DNA of 64,000 nt from Archangium violaceum Cb vi76. GTDB taxonomy: Bacteria > Myxococcota > Myxococcia > Myxococcales > Myxococcaceae. This document shows positions 1 to 9,644 of this stretch, piece by piece. Where the stretch lies: the NCBI RefSeq assembly GCF_000733295.1, contig NZ_JPMI01000046.1, positions 1-64,000 on the forward strand. Direction: 5' to 3'. A model generated the notes under the pieces. The model did not search any database. It saw only the letters and a list, made by a program, of their open reading frames with translations, and was not told where the DNA came from. The position numbers were made by a program, and so were the translations under genes. The first letter of the stretch is position 1. Each line of letters starts with the position of its first letter.

Positions 1-1
1 C

Positions 2-625
2 TCTTATGGGGGCTATGCCGCCCTGGCCGCCGGTCGCGAACTGGTCCGCCGCCGCGAGGTCCCGGCCTGCCTCGTCGCCGGAGCCGAGTCGATGATGTGC
101 GCGCGCACGTTGATTCGGCTGTATGAGCAGCGACGACTACTGACCGAGGACAACTCCGACGGTGTCATCCCCGGCGAGGCAGCCGCCTGCGTGCTTCTTG
201 CAGCACAGAAGCAGGGACTGGCCGTCATTCGAGGCATGGGATTCGCTCAAGAGCCATCCTCTTTGGAGAACGATGTGCCGTTGCGCGCCGACGGGCTCAC
301 TGCCGCTGCACGGACCGCCCTGCAGGAGGCGAGACTCGCGCTCCACGACATCGACTTCCGCTTCTCCGATGCGGCGGGTGAGAGCTTCTATTTCAAGGAA
401 CAGACGCTGCTCGTTTCCCGGGTGCTGAGGGAGCGCAAGGAAGACTTCCCTCTCTGGCTGTGCGCCGAGGGGCTCGGCGACACCGGCGCGGCGGCGGGAC
501 TTTGCGGCATGGTATGGGCCATCGCGGGTTGGGCGCGTCACTATGCGCCAGGAACCCGAGCCATTGGCCTGGCTGGCAACGCACAGGGCGGACGTGCCGC
601 GGTGATCATCGAAGCCATGGAGTAG
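2..625 (+). CDS. Thiolase-fold (3-oxoacyl-ACP synthase-like) protein, 5' partial
   Basis: The frame is open from base 2, so the window starts inside the gene and only the last ~207 residues are visible. Near the visible start, a Gly/Ala-rich stretch followed by LVAGAES resembles the ketosynthase core, and DGVIPGEAAACVLL matches the conserved strand-loop after it. Thiolase-like proteins of this kind occur beside DUF2169/DUF4150 genes in type VI effector loci, where they are thought to help load effectors rather than make fatty acids. The next gene, 8 bases downstream, is a DUF4150 protein, which fits that role. The catalytic Cys region lies outside the window, so enzymatic competence cannot be judged. 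Confidence 0.75.
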   Translation, partial: SYGGYAALAAGRELVRRREVPACLVAGAESMMCARTLIRLYEQRRLLTEDNSDGVIPGEAAACVLLAAQKQGLAVIRGMGFAQEPSSLENDVPLRADGLTAAARTALQEARLALHDIDFRFSDAAGESFYFKEQTLLVSRVLRERKEDFPLWLCAEGLGDTGAAAGLCGMVWAIAGWARHYAPGTRAIGLAGNAQGGRAAVIIEAME

Positions 626-633
626 GAGACATC

Positions 634-1737
634 ATGGGCAAAAAGGTCTTCGCGAACGGGATGGAAATCGCCCACAAGGCAGGAGACGCCAAGGTCATCT
701 CGGCGTTCCCTGACGTATGCCTGAGCCCACCCCCACCGCCGACGGGCCCGGTTCCAGTTCCCTATCCGAATACGTCCTTCGCCAGGGATTTGAAGCAGGG
801 CAGCACCAGCGTCACCATCGGAGGCGAGCCGCTCGCGCTCAAGGGCAAGAGCTACTACCAGAGCTCACCGCTGGGAGACGAGGCCGCGACCCGTAATTTC
901 GGCGGTAGCGTGCTGACACATACCATCACGGGCAAGACGTACTTCCAGGCCCACTCGATGGACGTCATGGTCGAGGGGAAGAACGTCTGCAGACACCTCG
1001 ACATCACCACCAGCAACCACGCGAGCTACCCTGGAAGCACCCCTCCCATGCCGAATGCGGAGGAGATGATCCAGCTCGCATTGAAGCGAGCTGCCGAGAA
1101 GAAGTGTCCCTGCTGCGGGAAGACCAAGTGCAAGGCCGCCTTTCAGGAAAATGAGACACCGCAGAGCCTGGAAGACTTCTACGGGTTCAACGAAAAAGGG
1201 CCGGACGGCAATCCGACTCCTGAAGCAGCCGACAAAATGAAAGTCTATCAGACCCTACTCGGAATGAAGGCCAAGAACTGCACGTGCAATGGGCGTGTAT
1301 TCCCGGAGGCCCCCTGTGATGTTTTCAGAGCGCCCAACCCAGGCCGGACCAAGAAAATCAAAGAACATTGGGAACAGCCCGAAGTGATGGCGAAGTTCTA
1401 CACGCAATTCACCACCACCAATCCAAACACGATCTCTGACTTCCGCGCGGCCAACCCGGCAGAAGCGCCGCCCAGCGCAGGGCCAACCTTCAGCAAGACA
1501 AATCATCTGACACCCAAGGGAGCAGGTGGCTGCCCGGATAATCCGGGCAACCTACAGCCACACGACACCCTGTGTGCGACCTGCAAGGTTATTGACGATA
1601 CATTTGGCAAATGGCAAGACCCAAACATCGAATGGCGTAACAAGAAGAACGGCTGGGCAGATTTTTGGAACAAGGCCTTCCGGGCATCTGGTATCAAACG
1701 ACGGCGCGTGGCCGGATTTACTCCGGGGTGGTGGTAG
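634..1737 (+). CDS. PAAR-like DUF4150 protein with Cys/His-rich C-terminal domain (putative effector)
   Basis: This 367-aa protein starts at the ATG at 634, preceded by a TAGGAGA ribosome-binding site. An in-frame start further upstream would overlap the previous gene. Residues ~20-130 have the DUF4150 signature: PVPYPNTSFA, then SPLGDEA and a Gly-rich stretch, ending in a CRHLDITTSNH-type segment. This is a PAAR-like spike tip. After residue ~145 comes CPCCGK, then several CxC pairs. The last ~70 residues carry NHLTPKGAGGCP, NLQPHD and LCATC, which looks like a zinc-binding HNH-like nuclease fold (inference from spacing). The order spike tip, then nuclease-like tail, then a small downstream gene fits a type VI effector with its immunity protein. 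Confidence 0.75.
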   Translation: MGKKVFANGMEIAHKAGDAKVISAFPDVCLSPPPPPTGPVPVPYPNTSFARDLKQGSTSVTIGGEPLALKGKSYYQSSPLGDEAATRNFGGSVLTHTITGKTYFQAHSMDVMVEGKNVCRHLDITTSNHASYPGSTPPMPNAEEMIQLALKRAAEKKCPCCGKTKCKAAFQENETPQSLEDFYGFNEKGPDGNPTPEAADKMKVYQTLLGMKAKNCTCNGRVFPEAPCDVFRAPNPGRTKKIKEHWEQPEVMAKFYTQFTTTNPNTISDFRAANPAEAPPSAGPTFSKTNHLTPKGAGGCPDNPGNLQPHDTLCATCKVIDDTFGKWQDPNIEWRNKKNGWADFWNKAFRASGIKRRRVAGFTPGWW

Positions 1738-1739
1738 AC

Positions 1740-2624
1740 ATGAACGAGATACCCATTGAAGCTCGCCCGACGCTGAAAGAAGCAGGCCTGGACTTCAATC
1801 ACTTCGCCTACTTCACCCGGCCGATTGCGGCTGCTCTGCCATCGAGAACGCCCGGAGCCGCAGACATACACTGGATACAACTCGAAGCGCTGATCAACAA
1901 ACTCAAGTCGGGAGATTTCTCGGCGGCGGAAGACATCTTACGCCTTTGCCGTGAGACCACGGATTGGCAAATGAAATTCGCCGCGACGCGAGTCCTGGGA
2001 CACGCGGGCACCATCGATTGCTTCAAACGCATGCGGGAGGAACTTGAGCAGCACCCAATGCGCAAGCAAGAGAGTATCGATGTCCCGTCTCGCACACTCG
2101 TCCTGACCTATTGCCGCGCCTTTGCGCTATGGGGCCGTCTCGATGTGATACCAGTATTGATGGACCAGTACCTTGCTTTGCGACTGAAGCAGACGCCGGA
2201 GATCTCGTTACTTCCACTCTTGATGTCGGATTTGCTGGTCGATGACGACAGTACCATGATTGCGCACGATCCGCCGGAAGACGCCCTGGAAGATTATCTC
2301 AACCTGGTCATGAACCAGTACGACGCCGTCACCGCGAAGCACGGGTCCGACAAAGTGTTTGTCTTCCGTGGTGACCTCTACTCAGTGCGCGCAATCGCAG
2401 AGCGGATGCGACATCTCACCACGCCGTACCAGGCAGCGGACCTGACCACGCTGCGCGAGCGTTTCGAGCCTGCCACTGGAATCGATTGCAGCGTGATCTT
2501 CAGTGAGGAAGATGTATCGACACTGGCAGCGGCCACCATCGCGGAATCGTTCCTGGAATCGGATGATGGGAAGAAATTCGAGCCAGGTAGACGCTACTTC
2601 TTCGGCCATCCGATTCCCGAATAG
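1740..2624 (+). CDS. Putative immunity protein for the upstream effector
   Basis: The ATG at 1740 lies two bases after the upstream stop, so the two genes are surely cotranscribed and probably translationally coupled. The 294-aa product has no signal peptide or membrane segment. It looks all-helical, with a stretch around residues 55-100 (DWQMKFAATRVLGHAG) resembling a HEAT-type helical pair. I do not recognise the family. The immunity role is inferred only from position directly behind a PAAR-like effector; a regulatory or chaperone role is possible. Confidence 0.6.
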   Translation: MNEIPIEARPTLKEAGLDFNHFAYFTRPIAAALPSRTPGAADIHWIQLEALINKLKSGDFSAAEDILRLCRETTDWQMKFAATRVLGHAGTIDCFKRMREELEQHPMRKQESIDVPSRTLVLTYCRAFALWGRLDVIPVLMDQYLALRLKQTPEISLLPLLMSDLLVDDDSTMIAHDPPEDALEDYLNLVMNQYDAVTAKHGSDKVFVFRGDLYSVRAIAERMRHLTTPYQAADLTTLRERFEPATGIDCSVIFSEEDVSTLAAATIAESFLESDDGKKFEPGRRYFFGHPIPE

Positions 2625-2672
2625 AGCGCGACGCGCGTGCTACACGCTCCAGCCCCTTACAATCCGGTACGC

Positions 2673-3992
2673 ATGGAACACATGAGCCACACGCTGATGG
2701 ATGTGCTGGAGGAACACCTGGACGAGGCCGCCTTCCTCTGGCTGCAGTGGGAGCGAAGCCTCGTCGCCCCCACCTACGTGCTGAACGAAGTGGCCGGGCT
2801 CGAGGAGCGGCTGCTGGCCCATGTGGATGGCCTCGTCCTGGGTGGAACTTCCGCGACCGAGAAGCTGCTGATTCCAGCATTGGAAGCACACGAGGACGTG
2901 GAACGCGTCACCGCCGCGGCCTACACCCTGCTGGGCTCCGAGAACCCCTCGGGCGCCGAAGCGGTACGAACGGCCCTGGAGACCGCGGCTCCAGAGGCCC
3001 TCCCCGCCTTTCAGCGAGCGCTCGAGCTGAAAGGGTACGAGGCACTGCCCTCCTGGCTCTCCACACTGCTCAAGCAGGACGAGCCCCTCAAGCTGGCCCT
3101 CGCACTGGAAGTGCTCGCCTCCCATGGCGTGGATCCAGGCCCAGCGCTGCCGGACCTGCTCCGACACGAGGAGCCCCAGGTGGCGGCAGCTGCCCTGCGG
3201 GCGGCCGCTCGCCTCCGCGCTCCCCTGGAACGCCAGGTGCTCCAGGCGGGCCTGACGTCACCCGTCTCCGCCCTCCGGGATTCCGCCATCACAGCGGGGT
3301 TGCAGAAGGGCCATCGGGCCGCCTGGACCGCCTGCCAGGCAGCCGTCGACAGCGGGGCTCCCGGGTTGCGGCTGCCCGCCCTGGTGCTGGCTTTGAGTGG
3401 AGATGCTCGCGAGGTGGAGCGGTTGAAGCGCCTCCTCGAGGAGCCCCGTCACCGTCCGGATGCGCTCTGGGCCCTGGGCTTCAGTGGCCAACCCGCCGCC
3501 GCCGAGCTCTGCCTGCAATGGATGGAGGATGATGCCGTGTCCCACCTGGCGGCCGAGGCCTTCTGCGCCATCACCGGACTCAGCCTGGAGGGCCGTCTGG
3601 CCGCACCGCATGTCGAGGAAGAGCCCCTGCCTCCGCTGGAGGAGGAGGCCCTCGATGTCGATCTCACGCCCAAACCGGAGGATGACCTTCCCCGGCCGGT
3701 CGCGGCGGAAGTGCTCGCGTGGTGGAAGGAGTCACGCAAGAACTTCGAGCTGGACCGGCGCTACCTGCACGGAAGGCCCTTCGGAACCGAGGCCCTCCTC
3801 GAGTCGCTGATGACGGCTCCGATGCGCCGGCGCCATGCGCTGGCGCTCGACCTGGCGCTGCGCAGCCGGGGAGAACCGCGGGTGCCAACCCGGGCCTTCA
3901 CCCCCTATCAACGGAAGGCCCTGGAGGCAGTGCGCACAACGGCTCCATCCGCGCTGAGCCGCCCCTTCACCGAAGGACTTCATTCCTCCTGA
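2673..3992 (+). CDS. HEAT-repeat protein, TIGR02270-like
   Basis: The product has 439 aa if the ATG at 2673 is used; a second ATG at 2682 is equally plausible because neither has a strong ribosome-binding site. The middle consists of Ala/Leu-rich helical pairs of ~30 residues (for example HEEPQVAAAALRAAARL and SPVSALRDSAITAGL), typical of HEAT repeats. The C-terminus contains the ELDRRYLHGRPFG and RRHALALDLALRSRGE segments that I associate with TIGR02270, a family often located beside PAAR-like/DUF4150 genes in myxobacteria. It lies 48 bases behind the putative immunity gene, so it likely belongs to the same effector locus as a scaffold or binding protein. The function is unknown. Confidence 0.7.
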   Translation: MEHMSHTLMDVLEEHLDEAAFLWLQWERSLVAPTYVLNEVAGLEERLLAHVDGLVLGGTSATEKLLIPALEAHEDVERVTAAAYTLLGSENPSGAEAVRTALETAAPEALPAFQRALELKGYEALPSWLSTLLKQDEPLKLALALEVLASHGVDPGPALPDLLRHEEPQVAAAALRAAARLRAPLERQVLQAGLTSPVSALRDSAITAGLQKGHRAAWTACQAAVDSGAPGLRLPALVLALSGDAREVERLKRLLEEPRHRPDALWALGFSGQPAAAELCLQWMEDDAVSHLAAEAFCAITGLSLEGRLAAPHVEEEPLPPLEEEALDVDLTPKPEDDLPRPVAAEVLAWWKESRKNFELDRRYLHGRPFGTEALLESLMTAPMRRRHALALDLALRSRGEPRVPTRAFTPYQRKALEAVRTTAPSALSRPFTEGLHSS

Positions 3993-4129
3993 CGCAAGGA
4001 CGTGACAGCCCATCCCGATCGCACCGGCAGTACGTATCCCCCGGCCCCGTACGGACCCGCGGCCACACCCCGGGGGTTTTCACCGTCGCTTGATTGATAG
4101 ATTCGCCGCCCTCCAGTTAGCTGATCGCC

Positions 4130-5623
4130 ATGCTCAACCGAAGACTCGCCACATCACTGCTCACCACGGGTCTCCTGGGTGGAGCCTGGCCTCTCGCCGC
4201 GAACGCGAAGGACACGAAGGACACGTCCCTCCCGCCGCCTGCCGTCAGCTACAACATCCCCATCGACGTCGTCGCTCCGTTCCAGAGCCCCGAAGCCAAC
4301 CTGCCCTACTTCGATGACTTCTCGTGGCGGGAGTTCATCGCGCTCACCTGGCCGGTCACCGTCAGCACCAGCGCGCCGTATTCCCGCGGTCTTCCGGACG
4401 TCAAGAAGAAGTACGGCGATGTCTCGGTGCCGGGTGTCTGGGAAACGTGGAAGGCGGACTACGAGCTCTTCCTTCCCGATGGCGCGGCCCCCGCGGAATG
4501 GAAGAGCTTCGCGACTCCCTCCCCCTGTGGCGGCCCTGGCACCCTCGTGCCGTACGAGAAGGTGCTCGGCTCGTTCAACACGTACCACGGCTTCAACCAG
4601 GCGAGCATGACGGACGCCGCCGGTCCCCTCGTGAGCCAGAACCGCCAGTACGTCCGCTACGAGACCCGGGTCAATCAGGCCGAATTCAATTACATCACCA
4701 ACCCCGGCGCTTCCTATCCCGGCCCCTTGTACCTGCTGAAGAACCTCCCCGGGACTGGCTCGGCCAATCCCGCGCTGAAGTTCCCGAGCGGCTCGGTGGA
4801 GGTCAAGGCCTCCTGGCGCGTGATGACGGGCGTGCCCGCCAGGCAGCGCAAGCGCTACTACGTCACCAAGGCGAAGGTGCTCGATCCCGTGAGCGGCAAG
4901 TGCACCCTGACCGATGTCGGCCTCATCGGGCTGCACATCGTGAACAAGACCCCCTCCTTCCCCCAGTGGATCTGGTCGACCTTCGAGCACGTCGACAACG
5001 TGCCCGCCCTCCAGGATGAGCGCACCCGGAGCCGGCCTCCCTACTCGCTGAACGACAACGACCCGAAAACGCCGCCCTCGGAGATGGGCCAGCCCATCAG
5101 CCAGTGCAACCCGCCGCAGCGGAAGCCGGCTCCCACCCAGGTGGTGCGCAAGCGGCCCATCGCGGCCTCGACGCAGAAGACCAATCAGGTCTACCAGCAG
5201 GCCAACGGCGTGAAGGGGACCGTCTGGGAGAACTACCAGCTCGTGCTCACCCAGTGGCCCGTCAACGGCACGGACACCTTCCCCAACGTGACCCAGCCGC
5301 GGCCCCAGATCAATACCGCCAACGTGGCGACGGAGACCTGGGTCCAGGACTCCACGGCGACCTCGTGCATGAGCTGCCACAGCGTGTCGAACAGCCACCA
5401 GTATGATTTCGTCTGGTTCCTCCCGCTCGGCGCCTGGCCCCAGAGACAGACGCCCTGCGCGCCGCAGGTGGCCTCGGCTCCGCCGGCAGCCCAGCCGGCG
5501 GACAAGCTCGCCGCCCCACCTCCCGAGTCCACCGTCGCCGCCGAGCGCCGGGACAAAGCCATCCTCGACTTGCGCGACCTCCTGAAGCGGACACAGCAGG
5601 GCCAGGCCACGGTGGGGGAGTGA
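4130..5623 (+). CDS. Secreted monoheme cytochrome c family protein
   Basis: This 497-aa protein begins with a Sec signal peptide (MLNRRLATSLLTTGLLGG, cleavage after ~residue 26, ANA-KD). One heme-binding motif, CMSCH, sits near residue 413, followed by SNSHQYDFVWFLPL. The long N-terminal part is rich in Trp and aromatic residues (DFSWREFIALTWP, VWETWK) and looks like a beta-rich globular domain. Large proteins with a single C-terminal CxxCH are a recurring but uncharacterised cytochrome family in myxobacteria and other Proteobacteria. The site of action should be the periplasm or outside the cell. Nothing in the neighbourhood identifies its redox partner. Confidence 0.75.
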   Translation: MLNRRLATSLLTTGLLGGAWPLAANAKDTKDTSLPPPAVSYNIPIDVVAPFQSPEANLPYFDDFSWREFIALTWPVTVSTSAPYSRGLPDVKKKYGDVSVPGVWETWKADYELFLPDGAAPAEWKSFATPSPCGGPGTLVPYEKVLGSFNTYHGFNQASMTDAAGPLVSQNRQYVRYETRVNQAEFNYITNPGASYPGPLYLLKNLPGTGSANPALKFPSGSVEVKASWRVMTGVPARQRKRYYVTKAKVLDPVSGKCTLTDVGLIGLHIVNKTPSFPQWIWSTFEHVDNVPALQDERTRSRPPYSLNDNDPKTPPSEMGQPISQCNPPQRKPAPTQVVRKRPIAASTQKTNQVYQQANGVKGTVWENYQLVLTQWPVNGTDTFPNVTQPRPQINTANVATETWVQDSTATSCMSCHSVSNSHQYDFVWFLPLGAWPQRQTPCAPQVASAPPAAQPADKLAAPPPESTVAAERRDKAILDLRDLLKRTQQGQATVGE

Positions 5624-5760
5624 GCATCGCTTCCCAATTGCCGGGCTCTTGCCGATAATCCCTCACGTGACACGCGGCGTCAGCGACACCTCCCTCCGGA
5701 GGGCCGCGCACGCCCGGCCCTGGCAGGTGCCGTGCCGGTCGTCCGTGAAAGGAACGGAAC

Positions 5761-8700
5761 GTGAGGGTCCCCGCGAAAGCCGACTTCATCGGCAATGAGC
5801 GCTTCCAGGTCCGCCGTCCCCTGGGCCAGGGCTCGTTCGGCCATGTCTACGAGGTCTTCGACACCCTCTACAACACGGTGGTGGCCCTCAAGCTCCTCCA
5901 CGAGCCCCGGCCCATCGCCCTCTACCGCTTCAAGCAGGAGTTCCGGCTGTTGGGGGATCTCGTCCACCCCAACCTCGTGACGCTCTACGAGCTGCACTCG
6001 GAGGGAAACCAGTGGTTCTTCACCATGGAGTACGTGGAGGGCGCCCACTTCACCACGTACGTGCGCTCCATGAGCGCCTCCCTGTCCCTGAGTGACTCGC
6101 CCCAGGACAGGACCGAGACGGTGATTCCGAGCCCGCGGCCGAGCGACCCGGGCGCGAGCGGCCCTCACGACGCGACGGCCACCTTCTCCTCGGAGGAGCC
6201 CTCGAACGAAGTGCCCATCGCGCGCGAGCCCCGGCCCACGGCGTCGCCCTTCCTCGTCGACCCCGAGCGCCTGCGCGCCGCCTTCTACCATCTGGCCCAG
6301 GGCGTCCGGGCCCTCCACTCCGCCGGCATCGTCCACCGGGATCTCAAGCCGTCCAACGTCCTGGTCACCCCCACCGGCCGGGTCGTGCTGCTCGACTTCG
6401 GACTCGCCAAGGAGCTGGCTCCCGCGCCCCAGGACCAGGCCCCGGAGGGAGTCGCCGGCTCCCCCTCGTACATGGCGCCCGAGCAGTGGGCGGGCGAGGG
6501 CATCTCCGAGGCCACCGACTGGTACAGCGTCGGGGTGATGCTCTACGAGGCCCTCAGCGGCATCCGCCCCTTCTACGGAAACTCCTCCGAGCGGCGCGAG
6601 CAGCAGCAGCAGGGGCCCGCCCCCCTCTCCCAGGTGTCGCAGGACATTCCGAAGGATCTCTCGGAGCTGTGCATGCGCATGCTCGAGCCCGAGCCGAGCC
6701 GCCGGCCGGGATTCGAGGAGATCCTCGCCTGCTTCGCCCCGCGGGGTGGAGGCACCGGCGCGCGCGGGTCCGTGGCGCTGCCGGAGCGGGGACGCACGCT
6801 GGTGGGCCGAGAGGCGGAGCTGGCGGTGCTGGAGGAGTCCTTCCAGCGCAGCACGGCCGGAAAGCCCGGCATCGTGTACCTGCACGGACCGCCCGGCATG
6901 GGCAAGAGCACGCTCCTGCGCGGCTTCGTGGAGTCCGTCCACCAACGCGGGGCCATTGCCCTCATGGGCCGCTGCCACGAGCGCGAGTCCGTGCCCTACA
7001 AGGCCCTGGACAGCCTGTTCGACTCGCTCGTGCGCTTCCTGCTGCGGCTCCCCCCCGAGGAGGCCCGAGCGCTCCTCCCGGAGCGGTTCCATGAGCTGCT
7101 GCCGGTGTTTCCCGTGCTCCGGGTGGTGGCGGAGCGGCTCGACCCCACGCCGGCTCCGCCCGGGCCGCAGGAGCCCCTCCAGGCCCGCAGGCACGTGGAC
7201 ACCGTCCTCAAGGAGCTGCTGCGGCGCATCTCCGGGCGGGGACCGCTCGTGCTCTGCCTGGATGACCTGCAGTGGGGTGACGTGGACAGCGCGCAGTTGA
7301 TGGCGGAGCTGCTCTCGCCGCCCGACATGCCCACGCTCCTGCTGGTGGCGAGCTACCGCAGCGGGGAGGCCCGGAACAGCCCCTTCCTGCGCGAGCTCGA
7401 ACGGCTCCTGGCGCACTCGCTCGTGCTGGAGACGCCGCGCGAGCTCGTGTTGGGGCCACTGCCGGCGGAGGAGGCCACGCGGCTGGCGCTGTACCGGATG
7501 GGTGCCTCCTCGCACGAGGCCCGGCTCCAGGCCGAGCGCATCATCCGCGAGGCCGAGGGCAACCCGTTCTTCATCGAGGAGCTCGCCCGCGCCGAGCCGG
7601 GCGGCAACGCCATCGGCACGGAGCCCGGAGAGCACGTCACCCTGAACGGTGTCCTGGCGCGACGGCTCCGCCAGCTCCCCGAGGGCGCCCGCCTCCTGCT
7701 GGAAGTGGCGGCCGTGTCCGGCCGGCCCACGGAGGAGGCGGTGGTGCTCGAGGCGGCCCGCGTCGGGGACACCGCGCTCTCCTCTCTGGTACTCCTGCGC
7801 GCCCAACACCTGCTCCAGGGCCGCACCGGCGACTCCTCCCGCCTCGAGGTGGCCCATGACCGCATCCGCGAGAGCGTGCTGGCCCAGCTCGAGCCCACCA
7901 CGCTCGCCCACCACCACCGGCGGCTCGCCGAGGTGTGGGTCCAGCGGCCCGAGCCAGACCCCGAGCTGCTCGCCCTGCACCTGCATGGCGCGGGAGAGCT
8001 GCGCGAGGCGGCCGTGCAGGCCTTCCGCGCGGCGGAGCGGGCCTGGAAGGCGCTGGCCTTCCACCGTGCCGCGGATCTCTTCGGCTCGGCGCTCGAGTGG
8101 AGTGGTGGCGCCGCGAACGCCGCCCTGCCCGAGCCACGCCTGCTGAAGCTGCGCCGCGCCGAGGCGCTCGCCAACGCGGGCCGGGGTGGCGAGGCGGGAC
8201 CGCTCTTCCTCCAGGTGGCCGAGGAGGGACCCGAGGAGCACGGGTTGGACCTGCGGCGCCGGGCCATCGAGAGCCTGATGCTCAGCGGCCGGATCGACGA
8301 GGGGCTGACGCTGGTGCGGCCGGTGCTGACGCGCGTCGGCCTGTCCTACTCGGACTCCAACGCCGTGGCGCTCGGCGGAGTGGCGTGGAACATGATGCGC
8401 CTGATGGCGGGCGGCGCGAAGCTGCGCCAGCGGCCGGACCCCGTCCCCGACGCGCTGCGCGCGCGCATGGACGTGACGTGGGCCCTGGGCAAGTCCCTGG
8501 CGAGCATCGAGTCGCTGCGCGCCATGGGCTTCCAGATTCAAAGCCTGCGCATGGCGCTCGAGTCCGGAGACCGCGCCCGGGCGTCCCGCGCGCTGACGGC
8601 CTTCGGGGCGTTGTGGCTCTGGCAGGGCACCGCCGGCTCGGTGAAACGGGGCGCGCGCTACCAGGAGCAGGGCAAGGCACTCGCGCTCGAGCTGAACGAT

Positions 8701-9606
8701 CCCGCCCTCATCGGCTTCGCGGAGGCGTACCAGAGCACCCACTCGTACGTGCTCGGCGAGTGGAGCACCGCCCTGGCGCAGGCGGACCACGGGATGAAGC
8801 TGCTGCGGGAGCACGGCCTGGACGTCATCTGGGAGACCAACGTCGGACGCACCCAGGCGTGTCTGGTGTTGCAGGCCACGCACGGCCTGCGAGAGCTGGG
8901 GCAGCGCGCCTCGGAGTGGTTCCGCGAGGCCAACGAGGTGGGAGACCTCTTCTCCCGCGTCACCGCGTCCTTCTCCACGGCCCTGTGCCTCATCTCCCAG
9001 GGCCAGACGGACGAGGCCCGCCAGCTCATGACCGAGATGATGGCGGGCTGGAGCCGGCTCGGCGCCATCCAGCACGGCTTCCAGGTGCTGCGCGAGACGC
9101 TGGCGGAGCTGTACGAGGGCAAGCTGGACCAGGCCCGGGAGCGGCTGGAGAAGGCCTGGCCCTCGCTGGTGGCCGGACAGTGGCTGCGCGGGCAGCTCGG
9201 CCGCTTCGAGCTGTATGGGCTGCGGGCCCGCCTCTCCCTGGCCCTGGCGGAGCGGGAGCCCCCACGGCGTCAGGAGCTCGTGCGGCTCGCGAACAAGGAC
9301 ATCGGCCTGCTCGCCCAGGAGCTCCGGCGCGACACGCCGTCCCTGGTGCACCTGCTCCAGGCGGGAGCGGCCCGGCTCGGTGACCAGCCCGAGCAGGCGC
9401 TCACGCACCTGTCGGCGGCCATCGACGGCTACGACGCGGCCGGGATGCCCACGCTGGCCGCCTGCGCCCGCCTGTGGAAGGGCGAGCTGGTGGGAGGAGA
9501 CGCGGGCAAGGAGCTCGTCACCCGCGCCACCGACACCCTGCGGGGAGAGAACATCCGCGAGCCGCGCCGGTGGGCCGCGATCCTCGCCCCTGGCTTCGGC
9601 GCGTAG
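5761..9606 (+). CDS. PknK-like Ser/Thr kinase fused to an AAA ATPase and helical-repeat regulator
   Basis: This 1281-aa protein uses a GTG start. The kinase domain (residues ~10-330) has the Gly-rich loop LGQGSFGHVY, VALKLL (catalytic Lys), HRDLKPSN, DFGLAK and MAPEQ, so it should be active. A Ser/Pro/Glu-rich insert of ~60 residues (about 105-165) interrupts the kinase between the hinge and the C-lobe. Next comes an AAA_16/STAND-type ATPase with Walker A GPPGMGKST near residue 377 and Walker B LCLDDLQWGD near 498. The last ~600 residues are helical repeats of TPR/MalT type. This is the PknK architecture, very common in Cystobacterineae. No membrane segment is visible, so it is cytosolic. The substrates are unknown. 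Confidence 0.92.
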   Translation: MRVPAKADFIGNERFQVRRPLGQGSFGHVYEVFDTLYNTVVALKLLHEPRPIALYRFKQEFRLLGDLVHPNLVTLYELHSEGNQWFFTMEYVEGAHFTTYVRSMSASLSLSDSPQDRTETVIPSPRPSDPGASGPHDATATFSSEEPSNEVPIAREPRPTASPFLVDPERLRAAFYHLAQGVRALHSAGIVHRDLKPSNVLVTPTGRVVLLDFGLAKELAPAPQDQAPEGVAGSPSYMAPEQWAGEGISEATDWYSVGVMLYEALSGIRPFYGNSSERREQQQQGPAPLSQVSQDIPKDLSELCMRMLEPEPSRRPGFEEILACFAPRGGGTGARGSVALPERGRTLVGREAELAVLEESFQRSTAGKPGIVYLHGPPGMGKSTLLRGFVESVHQRGAIALMGRCHERESVPYKALDSLFDSLVRFLLRLPPEEARALLPERFHELLPVFPVLRVVAERLDPTPAPPGPQEPLQARRHVDTVLKELLRRISGRGPLVLCLDDLQWGDVDSAQLMAELLSPPDMPTLLLVASYRSGEARNSPFLRELERLLAHSLVLETPRELVLGPLPAEEATRLALYRMGASSHEARLQAERIIREAEGNPFFIEELARAEPGGNAIGTEPGEHVTLNGVLARRLRQLPEGARLLLEVAAVSGRPTEEAVVLEAARVGDTALSSLVLLRAQHLLQGRTGDSSRLEVAHDRIRESVLAQLEPTTLAHHHRRLAEVWVQRPEPDPELLALHLHGAGELREAAVQAFRAAERAWKALAFHRAADLFGSALEWSGGAANAALPEPRLLKLRRAEALANAGRGGEAGPLFLQVAEEGPEEHGLDLRRRAIESLMLSGRIDEGLTLVRPVLTRVGLSYSDSNAVALGGVAWNMMRLMAGGAKLRQRPDPVPDALRARMDVTWALGKSLASIESLRAMGFQIQSLRMALESGDRARASRALTAFGALWLWQGTAGSVKRGARYQEQGKALALELNDPALIGFAEAYQSTHSYVLGEWSTALAQADHGMKLLREHGLDVIWETNVGRTQACLVLQATHGLRELGQRASEWFREANEVGDLFSRVTASFSTALCLISQGQTDEARQLMTEMMAGWSRLGAIQHGFQVLRETLAELYEGKLDQARERLEKAWPSLVAGQWLRGQLGRFELYGLRARLSLALAEREPPRRQELVRLANKDIGLLAQELRRDTPSLVHLLQAGAARLGDQPEQALTHLSAAIDGYDAAGMPTLAACARLWKGELVGGDAGKELVTRATDTLRGENIREPRRWAAILAPGFGA

Positions 9607-9644
9607 TTCAAGGTATCCCAGCACCACCCACGAGGGAGGGGACC

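Noticed and set aside
5680-9627. 1315-codon open frame on the minus strand opposite the kinase gene
   Set aside because: It mirrors the real gene codon by codon, has low-complexity Gly/Arg/Gln-rich composition and no domain. It is an artefact of high GC3.
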